From assembly GCA_945859605.1 (NCBI GenBank), contig OX243817.1, positions 18,435,456 through 18,499,455 on the forward strand: 64,000 nt of DNA, given 5' to 3'. Made by a program: the position numbers and the translations under genes. Positions 55,701 through 64,000 of this stretch are shown one piece after another. Below the pieces are notes generated by a model that saw only the letters and a list, made by a program, of their open reading frames with translations, did not search any database and was not told where the DNA came from. Origin of the DNA: Lumbricus rubellus. Its lineage: Eukaryota > Annelida > Clitellata > Crassiclitellata > Lumbricidae. Within the stretch, counting starts at the first letter, position 1; each line of letters opens with the position of its first letter.

Positions 55701-58700
55701 GTGATACTTGCAAGAGAGCTGCAGTTCTGAATCTTGTCATCATAGCAGTCATCTTTATGATGTTTTTGTCAGACTTAACAGTAATTTTTAATTAAATTGT
55801 TTCTTTTTTGTGCAGGGAAGCAAGTTTATGGAGAAAGTGGAGAACTTGTGATCACGAAACCATTTCCAAGCATGCCAACACATTTCTGGAATGATGCAGA
55901 TGGCAGCAAATATCACAGTGCATACTTTGCAAAGTTCGATGGTATGTAGCTCTGCATGCTAGTGGATTAGTTAGTATGAGGAATTTCTAGGTTTTTGTAT
56001 GACTTTAATTGCTATAAATTGTTGAAATTATGCATCTGTACTACTGTAATAAATGATAGATTTTAATCTGAGCTGTAATATTACACTTGATAAATTAATT
56101 TGCAGGTGGTTGTGGGTCAGGTTTGGTTAGGCAGGCAGGTAGGCTAGGTTGATGAATGGAGGAAATTATAATACAATTTAGTGTAATATTACACTTGCAG
56201 TAAAATGTTGTATTTTGAGCTGTGTTTGTGTCGAATAACAGTCAATGCCACAACCTATTTTCACCTTAACCCTTTAATGCTGGAGGATATATAGGATTTC
56301 CCATACCATTTACTATCATCTCGGCATTAAAGGGTTAAGTATGTATCAACTGTTGGTCCCTTGAACGTTAACACTGTTTTGCTGTAGTAATAATTTTATA
56401 TGAAATCGCACTTCGGATTTGCTTGCTTTGCCGGAAACAACTCACTAATATTGCTCTTGTTGCAGAGCTCTAGCAATTATAATTATCATCTGATGTTTCT
56501 GTGGATAGGTGTGTGGGCTCATGGTGACTTCTGTCTCATCAATCCAAACACACGTGGCATCTGGATGCTGGGCAGGAGGTACGACATACTCACAGAATAT
56601 ATACTTGCATGGGAATTTAGATGTTGTGTGTGATTTTTAAAAATATGTTTTTTTCGATCACCTCTTAGTATGGAAGATGTACATTTATTACCACGTGTAT
56701 GAACACGAAAATGCGGATAGCAACAGCAACTGGTCAATTAAAGATTATTCTTATCTTCTTATTTTAATTTTGCTCTGTTTTTCCAACACATGCATGGACA
56801 TGTTTTATTTGCATAACTCTGGCTGAGAGACAATCAAATGATGAGAGCCCTTTCCTTTTTGGATCTCTTCTTGTGAACCGTTGGAGTGCTGTAACAACCA
56901 TCTTGTTCTGGCACTTATTTTTCTGCCAATTTAACGCTTTAACGACCAGCTGCATTAGTTTCCCAATCGCTTTTAGTACTCTCTCTCGCTATCCTAACCC
57001 TTTACCGACCGAAGGTATAGGACTTCCTCTGCCATTTACACTTTGGCCGGTAAAGGGTTAAGGCAGAAATCTTTTGCATTGTGGTTGTCATCTCACAATT
57101 TGAGCCTTTCAGTTTGCTTCCAAGTGTTTGTTTTTACAGGTGAAATTTGGTTGTTTTTTCAGTGATGGTACTTTAAACCCTGGTGGTGTTAGGTTTGGCA
57201 GTGCGGAAGTCTACCATGTTGGTATGTCTGTGCTGTTCTGTTGTTTTAACTTAGAATTAGAAATGCTAGTCTGGTATTCTGACATGACCAGCAAGATGAA
57301 AAGCAGCAGCAGCAGCACTACAGCATTCATCTGCTTAAGAATTGCAAGAAAAAAATCCAAAGGATAGAAGCAATTCACGGTGTGGGTCCAAAGAAATGCA
57401 GTTAGTCATGTGATCAATTTGTTAAGACTTAAACATCCGGTATAATATTATTGTGCCTCAGAATTTCTCATCTAAATTGTGCACTGGTTGACATGTACGT
57501 GAGACTTGGCTCGATATGTAAGACAAATATGCTACAGCAGATAGCAGATTGTTCACTCTGTCTATGCCCAAATAAATGAGAATGAAGTTGGTAGCAATTT
57601 GCCAGCACTGCACCACTGGTTTGAAGTAAGGTTTTTATCTTACATTCTTGAATGATCAAAAGAAACAAGAATATTGTGCTATGGAAGAATCTTAAAACAG
57701 AAACATAAGACGACCATGGAATACCTTACATGTATATACACCGTGAGTCAAAAAAAGTAAGCCAAATTGTTTTTCATATATCTCTAATGCCTGATAACAT
57801 ATCACGCTAATATTTTCCAAATAATTAGAGAATTGGACGAAGAATATGATTCCAAAATTTCATGGGATAAAGTTGAACGGATAAAACGATATGAATCTTT
57901 AAACTTCATATGCCGAAATTGCCATTTACAAGCAATTTTTTGTCAGATTCAATAAAAAAAAAGTAAGCTGAACTGTTTTTATTATATCTCCAATGCCTGA
58001 TAATTAATCATACTAAAAGTTTCCAGATATTTAGAGAATTGAACCTAGAATAGGATTCCAAAATATCATGTAATAAATTTGAACGGATAGAAAGATATGA
58101 ATATTTAAACTTCATCTCCGGAAATTTCAGTTTTCAGCAAATCTGTTATGGTGTTCGCTGCAGTTTTGATGCCTGATAGTTCCCAATTTTGGTCTTCAGT
58201 GATCCTGGAGTAAAATTTTACGGAATATAAAGTGTGGAGCGTGCATAATTAAAGACCGAGTCTACCAGACAACAATCCATGATATAAACGATCTGAAGCA
58301 ACGCTTGTTGGAAGTGTGGGATGGCCAGAGGATAATCGACGATGCTGTTGCCTAATGGCGCCAGCGCCTCAAGGCTTGCGTGCAAGCTGGAGGATGACAT
58401 TATGAGCATCTTATTTAATTAAATAATCAAATCATACTGTTGAGGTCATATTGCTAGTTCAATTATCTACATATCTGGAAAATTTTAGAATGATTGATCA
58501 TCAGGCATTAGAGATATGAGAAAAAGTTTGACTTACATTTGACTGAATCTGACAGAAAATTGCTTGTAAACGGCAATTTCTGGAGATGAAGTTTAAATAT
58601 TCATATCTTTTTATCCGTTCAACTTTATCTCATGAAATTTGGGAATCATATTCTTGGTCCAATTCTCTAAATATTTGGAAATTTTTTAGCATGATATGTT

Positions 58701-61209
58701 ATCAGGCATTAGAGATATATGAAAAACAATTTGGCTTTCTTTTTTTTGACTCACGGTGTATAATGGATTTGAACCACACCATCTTGCAATGCCAAATTGC
58801 TTCCATACGATGAAGAAAAGTATTTTAAGAAATTCTTCATATTTTCTAGAACTGCACAAGTAGGCAGTCCAGGTACACTCTAGTCATAGGCGTACGAGGC
58901 AGGGTTCAGAGGCGGCAAATGCCCCCCAAATTTCGGGCAAGTCTGGTTTTTCGGGCAAAACAGCCCCGAATGACCTAAAAAAAGGTTGTCAACTTTTTTG
59001 TCTTGGAAACAATTTTCCACCACGAGATTTCAACCCACGAAGTCATTTATTCCGGATGATTTTTCGGGCAGAAGTTCAATCTTTGCCCCCCCCCCCCCCC
59101 GACTGCTGAAATCTCCCGTACACCTATGACTCTAGTAGTCTGGATTTTGCATGTTTACAATAAGCAGTAGTTGTGAGCATTTATAATTCTTAATTTTGTA
59201 AGTGCTTCTAATTGTTTTGCAGTTGAGAGTTTCAAAGAGATTCAAGACAGTTTGTGTGTAGGACAGCGAAGTAAAGATCAGTCGGAGGAGAGGGTCGTGC
59301 TGTTTCTGCAGATGGCAGCCAACTGCCAATTCAACGCTGACCTCGTTAAACAGGTTCAGGCAAGCATACGCAAACAGCTGTCGGCCAGACATGTTCCTAG
59401 CGTCATCCTTGAAACAAAAGACATACCCGTTAGTTTTCTCTTATTTCTTCTCTTCTTAACAACCCAACAAAACTTAGCTGTCTTTCACTGGATGTATACT
59501 ACTTCTGAACATTTCATATGAAATTTCAAATTCAATATCAGGTTGTTCTGAATGCTACGGTTTGGATAATCTAAGTATTCAGTACAATGTACCGTGTACA
59601 CCAGTGGTTCCCAACCTTTTTTGACTGTAGGGCCACTTTTTCTAAGTTGGAGGACACGGGGGCCACTTTTTCTTAGTTAAAGGACATTAGGGCATTTAGG
59701 GGCCACAATGCTAAAATTTAATTAACTAAAAGCATATAAAAATTGTTATAAGTAATTCAAAGCAGACTGTTTGGTGTTTATAGATTTCAAAATAAAATAA
59801 TTTGTAATAGAAACTAATAATATATTCTATCCTGTCCAAATTGTCAATTTTTGTTAATTCTTTGAAAGATGAGTGCCATTGTTAAGGCCTGGCGGGCCAT
59901 TTTTTGTGGCCCGCGGGCCACGGGTTGGGAACCGCTGGTGTACACTGTACAGCCTATACAGACATTCAAGCTGAGCATGATTTGCAATTGGACCATCTGT
60001 GTGAAACAGTCTCGCACTGGAAATTTTAGCTTAAGATGCAACTAATGCTATTTAAAAATTTTGGACAGAGTTCTGATAGGTGTTTAACTCAATCCCGCCT
60101 GAATTGTTCCGATACCTATTGGGTTTATCGGGTCACCCGCGACCCGATCCGGCGGGAAAGAGTTAAAGGTGCTCTAAGATGGTAGTTATATTGCTGCCTG
60201 AAGTAATAAGAGGTCGTGTTAGATTGTGGTGGTTCCTTGTAGTAAGAGCTGAGAGAAGACACTCTGTGAGCTTAGCGATAAGGGCTAAGTACGATGATGA
60301 GGGCCATTTTTTTATTATACTTAAGTCAAATAATGCAATGTAATGTTCGTAGATGGACCTGAGTGGTTGACTGATTACTTATGATGATTGGTGAGAGTGC
60401 ATTTGAGACCTGTGAACTCCAGTCCTATGTTAATAATAATAATAATGACAATTTATATGGCGCCGTAATGCGGCCATACCGCTACAAGGGCGCCTCACAA
60501 ACAGCCAACTGTTCAATGTGGAACCATTTGACTCACTTTTCATCATCATAAGTCTTTTCCTGTAACAAGTTTGTGATCATTTCCACCAGCCTGACATTTT
60601 AAATACACGTTCTTACTGAATATTAACTAAAGGTTGCGGATTTGAATCTATCTCAAGCCACCATGTTAGGACTCTGAGCAAGTCCTTCACTTGCAATTGC
60701 TCTTGCACTTTGGCGTGAACCTCTGATTCAGTGTCCATGCCATAGTTGGGAGCGCCTCTGAGTAGTGATCTTGAAGGGGCGCTATAACAAGTGTTCATAC
60801 ATACATACATATTTCAAACAGGAACTTGGGCATACATTTTGGGTCAGATCTAGTTGATATTCACGAATCCAATCAATATAGAAATCTGCCGTTTTATTTT
60901 ATTTGTCATCATCAGCAGCAACAGAAATTGCAATGTATGCACTGAATTTGGAAAAAGTTACAAAGAAGTGCACATTTTTGTCAGGCTTGTAAAGTATGTA
61001 AGTAATAAGCTTATCGTTAAATTCTTTCTACAGTCAAACATCGATTCAGTGATTTTTTATTACTGTTTTAGTACACTCTGTCGGGAAAAAAGGTTGAAGT
61101 TGCTGTTAAGAAGATTCTTAGTGGAGAGAAGGTCAAAGTTCGAGGTTCCTATGCCAACCCTGACTCGCTCGATCTGTACCAAAACGTACCTGAACTGCAG
61201 GGATACTAG
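43795..61209 (+). CDS. AACS: Acetoacetyl-CoA synthetase, complete, 17 coding exons
   Basis: Cytosolic ligase: acetoacetate + CoA + ATP gives acetoacetyl-CoA + AMP + PPi, feeding ketone bodies into sterol and fatty-acid synthesis (family knowledge). Coding exons: 43795-43924, 44642-44745, 45465-45582, 47272-47385, 48282-48379, 49156-49270, 49655-49730, 50001-50154, 52202-52282, 53033-53157, 53933-53997, 55167-55403, 55816-55941, 56509-56578, 57163-57221, 59223-59428, 61072-61209. They sum to 2,016 bases, 671 codons plus stop, almost exactly the human length, and every junction keeps phase. Visible motifs: N-terminal ACAS-type linker ([17 protein letters not shown], exon 3); AMP-binding P-loop [10 protein letters not shown] at about residues 287-296 (exon 8); GGTD in [13 protein letters not shown], about 433-445 (exon 12); [17 protein letters not shown] (exon 15); catalytic Lys in SGKK near residue 632 (exon 17). 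The ATG follows a 3' splice site (AG at 43790-43791), so an untranslated first exon probably lies upstream. Introns hold several MITEs and two large minisatellites. The stop codon sits inside a 40-bp tandem duplication. Confidence 0.97.
44198..44288 (+). repeat. Imperfect tandem duplication in AACS intron 1
   Basis: GAATTGAAATGGTGTTTCAT and CATTACCACTGCCCCAGGGC occur twice about 45-50 bp apart. Confidence 0.75.
45200..45405 (+). repeat. Interspersed repeat, second copy
   Basis: Shares TTTAACTGTACAGAAGTGCT, TTTAGAACTGCACATTTTGT and the end AAAAACAGCCCTG with the inverted copy at 38880-39078. It ends 60 bp before AACS exon 3 (45465-45582). Confidence 0.65.
45899..46858. mobile_element. hAT MITE, 960 bp, perfect 8-bp target duplication
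   Basis: Ends CAGGGGTCTCAAACTC and GTGTTTGAGACCCCTG, flanked on both sides by GTGTATAG. The terminal GGGCCGC-rich words (GCGGGCCGCA) are typical of a widespread hAT MITE type. No transposase frame; contains three TAGGCCTA palindromes. Inserted in AACS intron 3. Confidence 0.95.
47445..47588 (+). mobile_element. hAT MITE, 144 bp, 8-bp target duplication with one mismatch
   Basis: Starts CAAGGCTTAAAGTGTGG, ends ACATTTTTAGCACTG; flanks ACTGTTAA and ACTGTTAG. Same family as 26656 and 27598 with an internal deletion of one GTCCTGGCACTT block. In AACS intron 4, 60 bp after exon 4. Confidence 0.88.
48085..48164. mobile_element. TTAA-bounded palindrome, 80 bp (CCCGTTTGCCCC type)
   Basis: TTAACCCTTTATTCGTTCAT at the left and GGCAAACGGGTAAAGGGTTAA-like end at the right, core GCGGATATTCTCGGGGC. 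In AACS intron 4. Confidence 0.75.
49399..49597 (-). mobile_element. tRNA-derived SINE in AACS intron 6
   Basis: Minus strand: GTAGTGGTGGGTTCGGTGC, GGTTCAAATCCACCTCAAGC, tail CTTGAAGGGGCGCTAGCA. It belongs to the CCTCAAGC subfamily. Confidence 0.88.
50334..52097 (+). repeat. 30-bp minisatellite in AACS intron 8, about 59 units
   Basis: Unit GATGGAGGTTGAAAATCAAA plus TGGAAAATTG, with variants GATGAAGG, AATCGAATGG and one 10-bp-long partial unit near 50985. It fills most of the intron between AACS exons 8 (ends 50154) and 9 (starts 52202). Because 30 is divisible by 3, it is open on both strands for hundreds of codons (591 on the minus strand), but there is no start context or other gene evidence. 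Confidence 0.98.
52855..52922 (-). mobile_element. LINE 3' tail fragment with (GAAT)n
   Basis: Minus strand: GAGCACCTCCGAGTAGTTTC, TTGAAGGGTCGCTATATAAA, then GAATGAATGAATG. Confidence 0.75.
53270..53545. repeat. AT-rich block of degenerate TAATTGATTAG units in AACS intron 10
   Basis: Loose repetition of GATTCTAATTGATTAG, TTAATTAGATTAC and CTAATTGATTGATTAATTG words. No period is exact. Confidence 0.65.
53575..53675 (+). mobile_element. LINE 3' tail fragment ending in AATAAATAAA
   Basis: GGACTGGGAGCGCTCCTGAG, TAGTAACCTTGAAGGAGCGC, TATATCAAATTCTC then AATAAATAAA. Closest to the SINE tail in sequence. Confidence 0.72.
54406..55166 (+). repeat. 25-bp minisatellite ending at the AACS exon 12 acceptor, about 30 units
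   Basis: Unit TTTAACCCTTTGTCATCTTA plus TAACA (or TGACA). The last unit reads ATTTAACCATTTGTCTACTT then CTAG, so the splice acceptor of exon 12 (55167-55403) is a diverged repeat unit. Units with CATTTGTCTTCTTATAAC just upstream look intermediate. Confidence 0.96.
56266..56338. mobile_element. TTAA-bounded palindrome, 73 bp (CCCTTTAATGCCG type)
   Basis: TTAACCCTTTAATGCTGGAG and CTCGGCATTAAAGGGTTAA with core TATAGGATTTCCCATACC. Relative of 21775-21845; in AACS intron 13. Confidence 0.8.
56994..57061. mobile_element. TTAA-bounded palindrome, 68 bp (CCCTTTACCGGCC type)
   Basis: CTAACCCTTTACCGACCG and GGCCGGTAAAGGGTTAA, core GGTATAGGACTTCCTCTG. In AACS intron 14. A single arm of another type (CGCTTTAACGACCAGC) lies 60 bp upstream. 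Confidence 0.78.
57739..58758. mobile_element. Mariner-type foldback element, 1,020 bp, no transposase
   Basis: Ends CACCGTGAGTCAAAAAAA and TTTTTTTGACTCACGGTG, both flanked by TA. Long inverted arms share TCTAATGCCTGATAACATAT, and each arm again holds two related sub-units. Inserted in AACS intron 15. Confidence 0.92.
58885..59128. mobile_element. hAT-like MITE, 244 bp, perfect 8-bp target duplication
   Basis: Ends CATAGGCGTACGAGG and CTCCCGTACACCTATG; flanked by ACTCTAGT on both sides. Contains a poly-C run. 95 bp before AACS exon 16. Confidence 0.92.
59602..59937. mobile_element. hAT MITE, 336 bp, perfect 8-bp target duplication
   Basis: Ends CAGTGGTTCCCAACC and GGTTGGGAACCGCTG, flanked by GTGTACAC on both sides. 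Internal GGGCCAC-type words as in many hAT MITEs. In AACS intron 16. Confidence 0.95.
60084..60176. mobile_element. TTAA-bounded palindrome, 93 bp (CTCAATCCCGCC type)
   Basis: TTAACTCAATCCCGCC is mirrored by GGCGGGAAAGAGTTAA; the inside repeats the logic with CGGGTCACCCGCGACCCG. Ends differ from the CCCTTT group but the TTAA borders and size agree. Confidence 0.7.
60425..60515 (-). mobile_element. Retroelement tail ending in (ATT)n
   Basis: Minus strand match to 23955-24055: GAGGCGCCCTTGTAGCGG, GGCGCCATATAAATTGTCA, ATTATTATTATT. Confidence 0.65.
60629..60805 (+). mobile_element. tRNA-derived SINE, 5'-truncated
   Basis: Starts at the B box (GGTTGCGGATTTGAATC), then CTCAAGCCACCATGTTAGG, GGGAGCGCCTCTGAGTAG, GGGGCGCTATAACAAGTG and an ATAC microsatellite. 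Confidence 0.88.
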
Positions 61210-61267
61210 AAGCAACCGGGTTGTGCAACCTGAACTGCACGGATACTAGAAGCAACCGGGTTGTGCA
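61188..61267 (+). repeat. 40-bp tandem duplication across the AACS stop codon
   Basis: Two copies of ACCTGAACTGCAGGGATACT plus AGAAGCAACCGGGTTGTGCA, differing at one base (GCAG versus GCAC). The first copy encodes the last residues and the stop. Confidence 0.95.
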
Positions 61268-62524
61268 AGTCGACAACTATTAGTCAACAACAAACACTGT
61301 ATAATGTTCAGAAATTGGCGTTGGGTTTCAGACTACATAGTTGCAATAATCGGCATGCAAACAAGACTAGTTTCAATGTGCATTTGCTCTTTACAGCTAC
61401 TTTTCAGAAGCAGTACTTCTATAAGAAGTCGCAGAATCGATGAATATGTGTTAGTTTGTTGTGTTAAATTATGCATAATTTCAGTTGTCAAAACTGGATT
61501 AGAATATTTGTGAATGTAGCTGGATCATGGACAATAACAGCAAAAATAGGTATACAACTATACCTAACTGGTAAACTAATCATTATTTCTTGGTGCTTGT
61601 AGGGGAATTGTTATGTTTTTGCCAACATGATTAAGTTGATTGTATTGTGCCAACCGGCAGTGTAAAAATTGACCATGAGTGTAAAATATCTGTATGTATG
61701 TATGTATGTATGTATGTGTGAGGACATTTAATAATTATTGTTCATTTTTAATTACCTCACAAAAATGCTGTAGGCATTCAGTATTTTTGGGAAAATGATC
61801 TGTCAATTCTACTTGCATGACTTAAAGACTACAATTGCCGTCTTCTAGAGCTAAAGAAATTTCTATTTCCTAAATACATTTGCTTCGGCAATGAATTTAG
61901 TAAAAAAATTCTAATTGTCTTATGCTCTTCATTGAAAAGGACAGCTTCTGGGAGGTGCTGCTTACTGTAATGCATTTTAGTTCGCTGCTTTTACCGGTGA
62001 TTAAACATGTTTCTTTTTGGGCAGAATGTTCAGTCAATCGAACCTAATTGAATGGTAGAAAACCATTTTAATTGGAGCATTTACTGTATGTATTATGCAT
62101 GCAGACTTTAGTACTTAATGTAGATACAGAAGGTAGAGCATGAAAAGAGTGGTAGACCGACATGCCAAGAGACCAGTGACATAGCTACAATCTCTCCCCA
62201 CCAAATAATTTAGTTGATATGCAATCCAGGACTTTAGACACTCAAAGCAAATGAGTTGAATTTTGATCTATACAAAGCCAGTGTCCTTCTAAAGGTGAAT
62301 ATGAGTTGGAAATAAGAGAAGTACTTGCAAGCTTCAAAACCATGAAACTCTGCACAAACCTGGTAAAAGATAGGCATTGGAAACAGATCCCATTGTCCAC
62401 AAGCCCAGAATTTTAACAAAGAAAGTTAAGCAACAGCATGTGATTTGAAAGATCAAAGTTACACAGGTTTTAGAAGCCGACCCACTTCTCCTTTGCCAAA
62501 AAAAAGCACGAAAATGTTTTATGG
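61268..62524. other. AACS 3' UTR and intergenic DNA
   Basis: No further exon. A (GTAT)n run lies at 61687-61718. No clear AATAAA signal for AACS was found in the first few hundred bases. Confidence 0.5.
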
Positions 62525-62773
62525 TCACCTTGTCCTTTCAGCTCTCTGAGCTCTAGCGACCGACATGATCCATTTTCTCCATTGCTTTCTTTCTGATGTC
62601 GCTTCCTTTAGTTCTTCCAAGTTCATTCCTGTTGTTTCGTGAATCTCATCCATCCACCTTTTCCTTGGCCGCCCTTGTTTTCTTCTTCTCTCTCCGTATG
62701 CCAACATCATATCTTTTTCCAGTCCATTTGAGCGCATAACATGACCAAAGAAACCCAACTTTCTTCTTAGCAC
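62525..62773 (-). pseudogene. LINE reverse transcriptase C-terminal fragment
   Basis: Open for 82 codons on the minus strand: RRKLGFFGHVMRSNGLEKDM, GRPRKRWMDEIHETTGMNLE, ERKQWRKWIMSVARAQRAER. This FGHV/MR ... GRPRKRW ... W pattern is the C-terminus of metazoan LINE ORF2. It lies 45 bp beyond the KDM2 stop. Confidence 0.88.
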
Positions 62774-62817
62774 TGTTTGTTGTTTTATGGTATATTTACA
62801 AAAAAACTTTCAGTGGA

Positions 62818-63930
62818 TTAAACTTCGTCTATCAACTTAACGCCAGCCTCTTGCCATCTCACTCTACACAACGGATGTGAAGCAGCGAATTCCTGCAGAT
62901 CCGTCTCGCTTATCTTTGGGCAATCCTGCAGGTCGACCTCCTCAAGGTTCGACAATTTATCCAAGTGCTTCAGACAGACTTGCGTCAGTTGGCCGCAACT
63001 TGCGAGAATGACGACTCTCAGCGTCTTCTGAACGGCGGACGATTTCTCGTCGGCAAGAATCTCGACGGCTCGGTCGTCGATTGCGACGCAGTAGCTGAGA
63101 TCGAGTCGTTTGAGTCGCGTGAGGTGAGCAACGATGAGTTCGAGCGACGCGTTCGTTACGTCGCTTCCCGCCAAACGAAGATCGGTGCACCGATCGAGAT
63201 GTCGGATCGAAGGATCGACTCCCGGACGTCGGTCGATCGGCGGCGAAAGCAGGTCGCGTATGCACGCGTCCTGGACGCCGGACACCCAGCTGAGGTTGAG
63301 GCCGAGGAGGAACGGATAGGCGCAGCAGCACAGCGATGAAACGGCTGGCCACGAGTTCCCTGCGAGGTTGAGGTGCTTGAGGTGCGGCAACCGGTTGAGC
63401 ATCCACAGCAGCTGACGGTGGCTGATGTTCGTCCAGCCGAGGTTGAGGCGCTTCGGCTGGCGCCGGACGATGCCGACGAGGTGCGCCTGCTTGATCTGGC
63501 ACCACGAGACGTCGATGGTGTACCAGAGGCGCCGGTCGTAGCACCATCGGTTGAACGTCTTCGACACGCTCATGCATCTCGCGACGTCCGACGGACGCAG
63601 GTAGCGGAACACACGCAGCCAGAGGTCGCGGTCCAGTGGGTGCATGGAACCGTCCTCGAGTGGAACGTTTTTCGGCGGCGGTGGAATGGGCGCGGGTCGC
63701 ACGACGTATTTGTTGACTGCAACTTTTGGAATGGTGGGTGGAAACGGCGTTGGGTACGGAAGATGGTCGCGGATCCTAAGGTCCGTCTGTGGATCGGTGA
63801 TTCGACCACCAGATGGCGCCTGCGATTCTAGGTTTCGTCCAGTTGTCACTTGAAGCGGGTCGTTTGACGGTTGCACAATGGATGCAGACGATGTTGGTTG
63901 CTGCAATGTAGAACTTTCGCCAACAGAACC
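62818..63930 (-). CDS. KDM2-type lysine demethylase, last coding exon (F-box + LRR), partial
   Basis: One open exon of 370 codons ending at TAA (62818-62820). It begins at a 3' splice site (AG at 63931-63932), so the gene continues off the right edge; the JmjC, CXXC and PHD modules of the family are not in this window. After a Pro/Ser-rich linker comes an F-box from about 63648 to 63500 (LDRDLWLRVFRYLRPSDVAR, then FNRWCYDRRLW), then leucine-rich repeats (LNLGWTNISHRQLLWMLNRL, LKHLNLAGNSW, LKRLDLSYC, LEEVDLQDC). The segment RDLLSPPIDRRPG matches a stretch I recall as typical of KDM2A/KDM2B (FBXL11/FBXL10). Family members demethylate H3K36 and recruit PRC1 or SCF ligase to CpG islands. Vertebrates have two paralogues; an invertebrate usually has one, so A versus B is not assigned. 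The gene is convergent with AACS, about 1.6 kb away, and a LINE fragment lies 45 bp past the stop, probably within the 3' UTR. Confidence 0.93.
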   Translation of the reverse strand, partial: GSVGESSTLQQPTSSASIVQPSNDPLQVTTGRNLESQAPSGGRITDPQTDLRIRDHLPYPTPFPPTIPKVAVNKYVVRPAPIPPPPKNVPLEDGSMHPLDRDLWLRVFRYLRPSDVARCMSVSKTFNRWCYDRRLWYTIDVSWCQIKQAHLVGIVRRQPKRLNLGWTNISHRQLLWMLNRLPHLKHLNLAGNSWPAVSSLCCCAYPFLLGLNLSWVSGVQDACIRDLLSPPIDRRPGVDPSIRHLDRCTDLRLAGSDVTNASLELIVAHLTRLKRLDLSYCVAIDDRAVEILADEKSSAVQKTLRVVILASCGQLTQVCLKHLDKLSNLEEVDLQDCPKISETDLQEFAASHPLCRVRWQEAGVKLIDEV

Positions 63931-64000
63931 CTAGAAACCAACATTGATCCCTTATTTTTTACTTAAACCAATATTGAGTTTTTACTATTTATTTATTAGA

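Noticed and set aside
62957..63831. Long ORFs in other frames over the KDM2 exon
   Set aside because: Shadows of the true F-box/LRR frame, which has clear homology; the GC-rich exon keeps other frames open by chance.

Overview
This is a 64 kb piece of an animal nuclear genome. The genes are split into many short exons with GT-AG introns, and the DNA between and inside them is full of SINEs, LINE fragments, MITEs and satellites. The palindrome TAGGCCTA is common in the left part. Gene content and repeat style fit a marine invertebrate, most likely a deuterostome such as an echinoderm, but the sequence alone does not fix the phylum. There are no bacterial operons, CRISPR arrays, rRNA genes or intact tRNA genes.

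Layout. Bases 1-15.7 kb hold no gene I can recognise. They contain a CpG-rich stretch with several CRE-like TGACGTCA sites (about 3.4-5.7 kb), very long microsatellites, two satellite arrays, a mariner-type foldback element, a degenerate mariner element with transposase remains, and a hAT MITE. From 15.7 to 38.0 kb, on the minus strand, lies a gene of at least 22 exons encoding an EFCAB5-like protein (Dpy-30-like segment, EF-hand, GAF-like domains). From 38.0 to 43.8 kb is intergenic DNA with LINE remains. From 43.8 to 61.2 kb, on the plus strand, is a complete 17-exon gene for acetoacetyl-CoA synthetase (AACS). Its spliced reading frame is 671 codons plus stop, and every exon junction keeps phase. 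At 62.8-63.9 kb, on the minus strand, is the last coding exon of a KDM2-type gene (F-box plus leucine-rich repeats); the rest lies beyond the right edge.

The EFCAB5-like gene and AACS are divergent, and AACS and KDM2 are convergent. The three have no shared pathway that I know of: a probable ciliary or flagellar calcium protein, a cytosolic ketone-body activating enzyme for lipid synthesis, and a chromatin/ubiquitin-ligase protein. In human, AACS and KDM2B both map to 12q24.31, so that pair may be an old linkage.

I did not find an undescribed enzymatic or defence system. The most unusual signals are in the non-coding DNA: tandem arrays that run into, and appear to supply, 3' splice sites of three introns; a family of very short (41-93 bp) TTAA-bounded palindromes whose arms differ between copies yet stay self-complementary; tRNA-derived SINEs sharing their 3' tail with LINE remains; several MITEs with perfect 8-bp target duplications; and a strongly clustered excess of TAGGCCTA.
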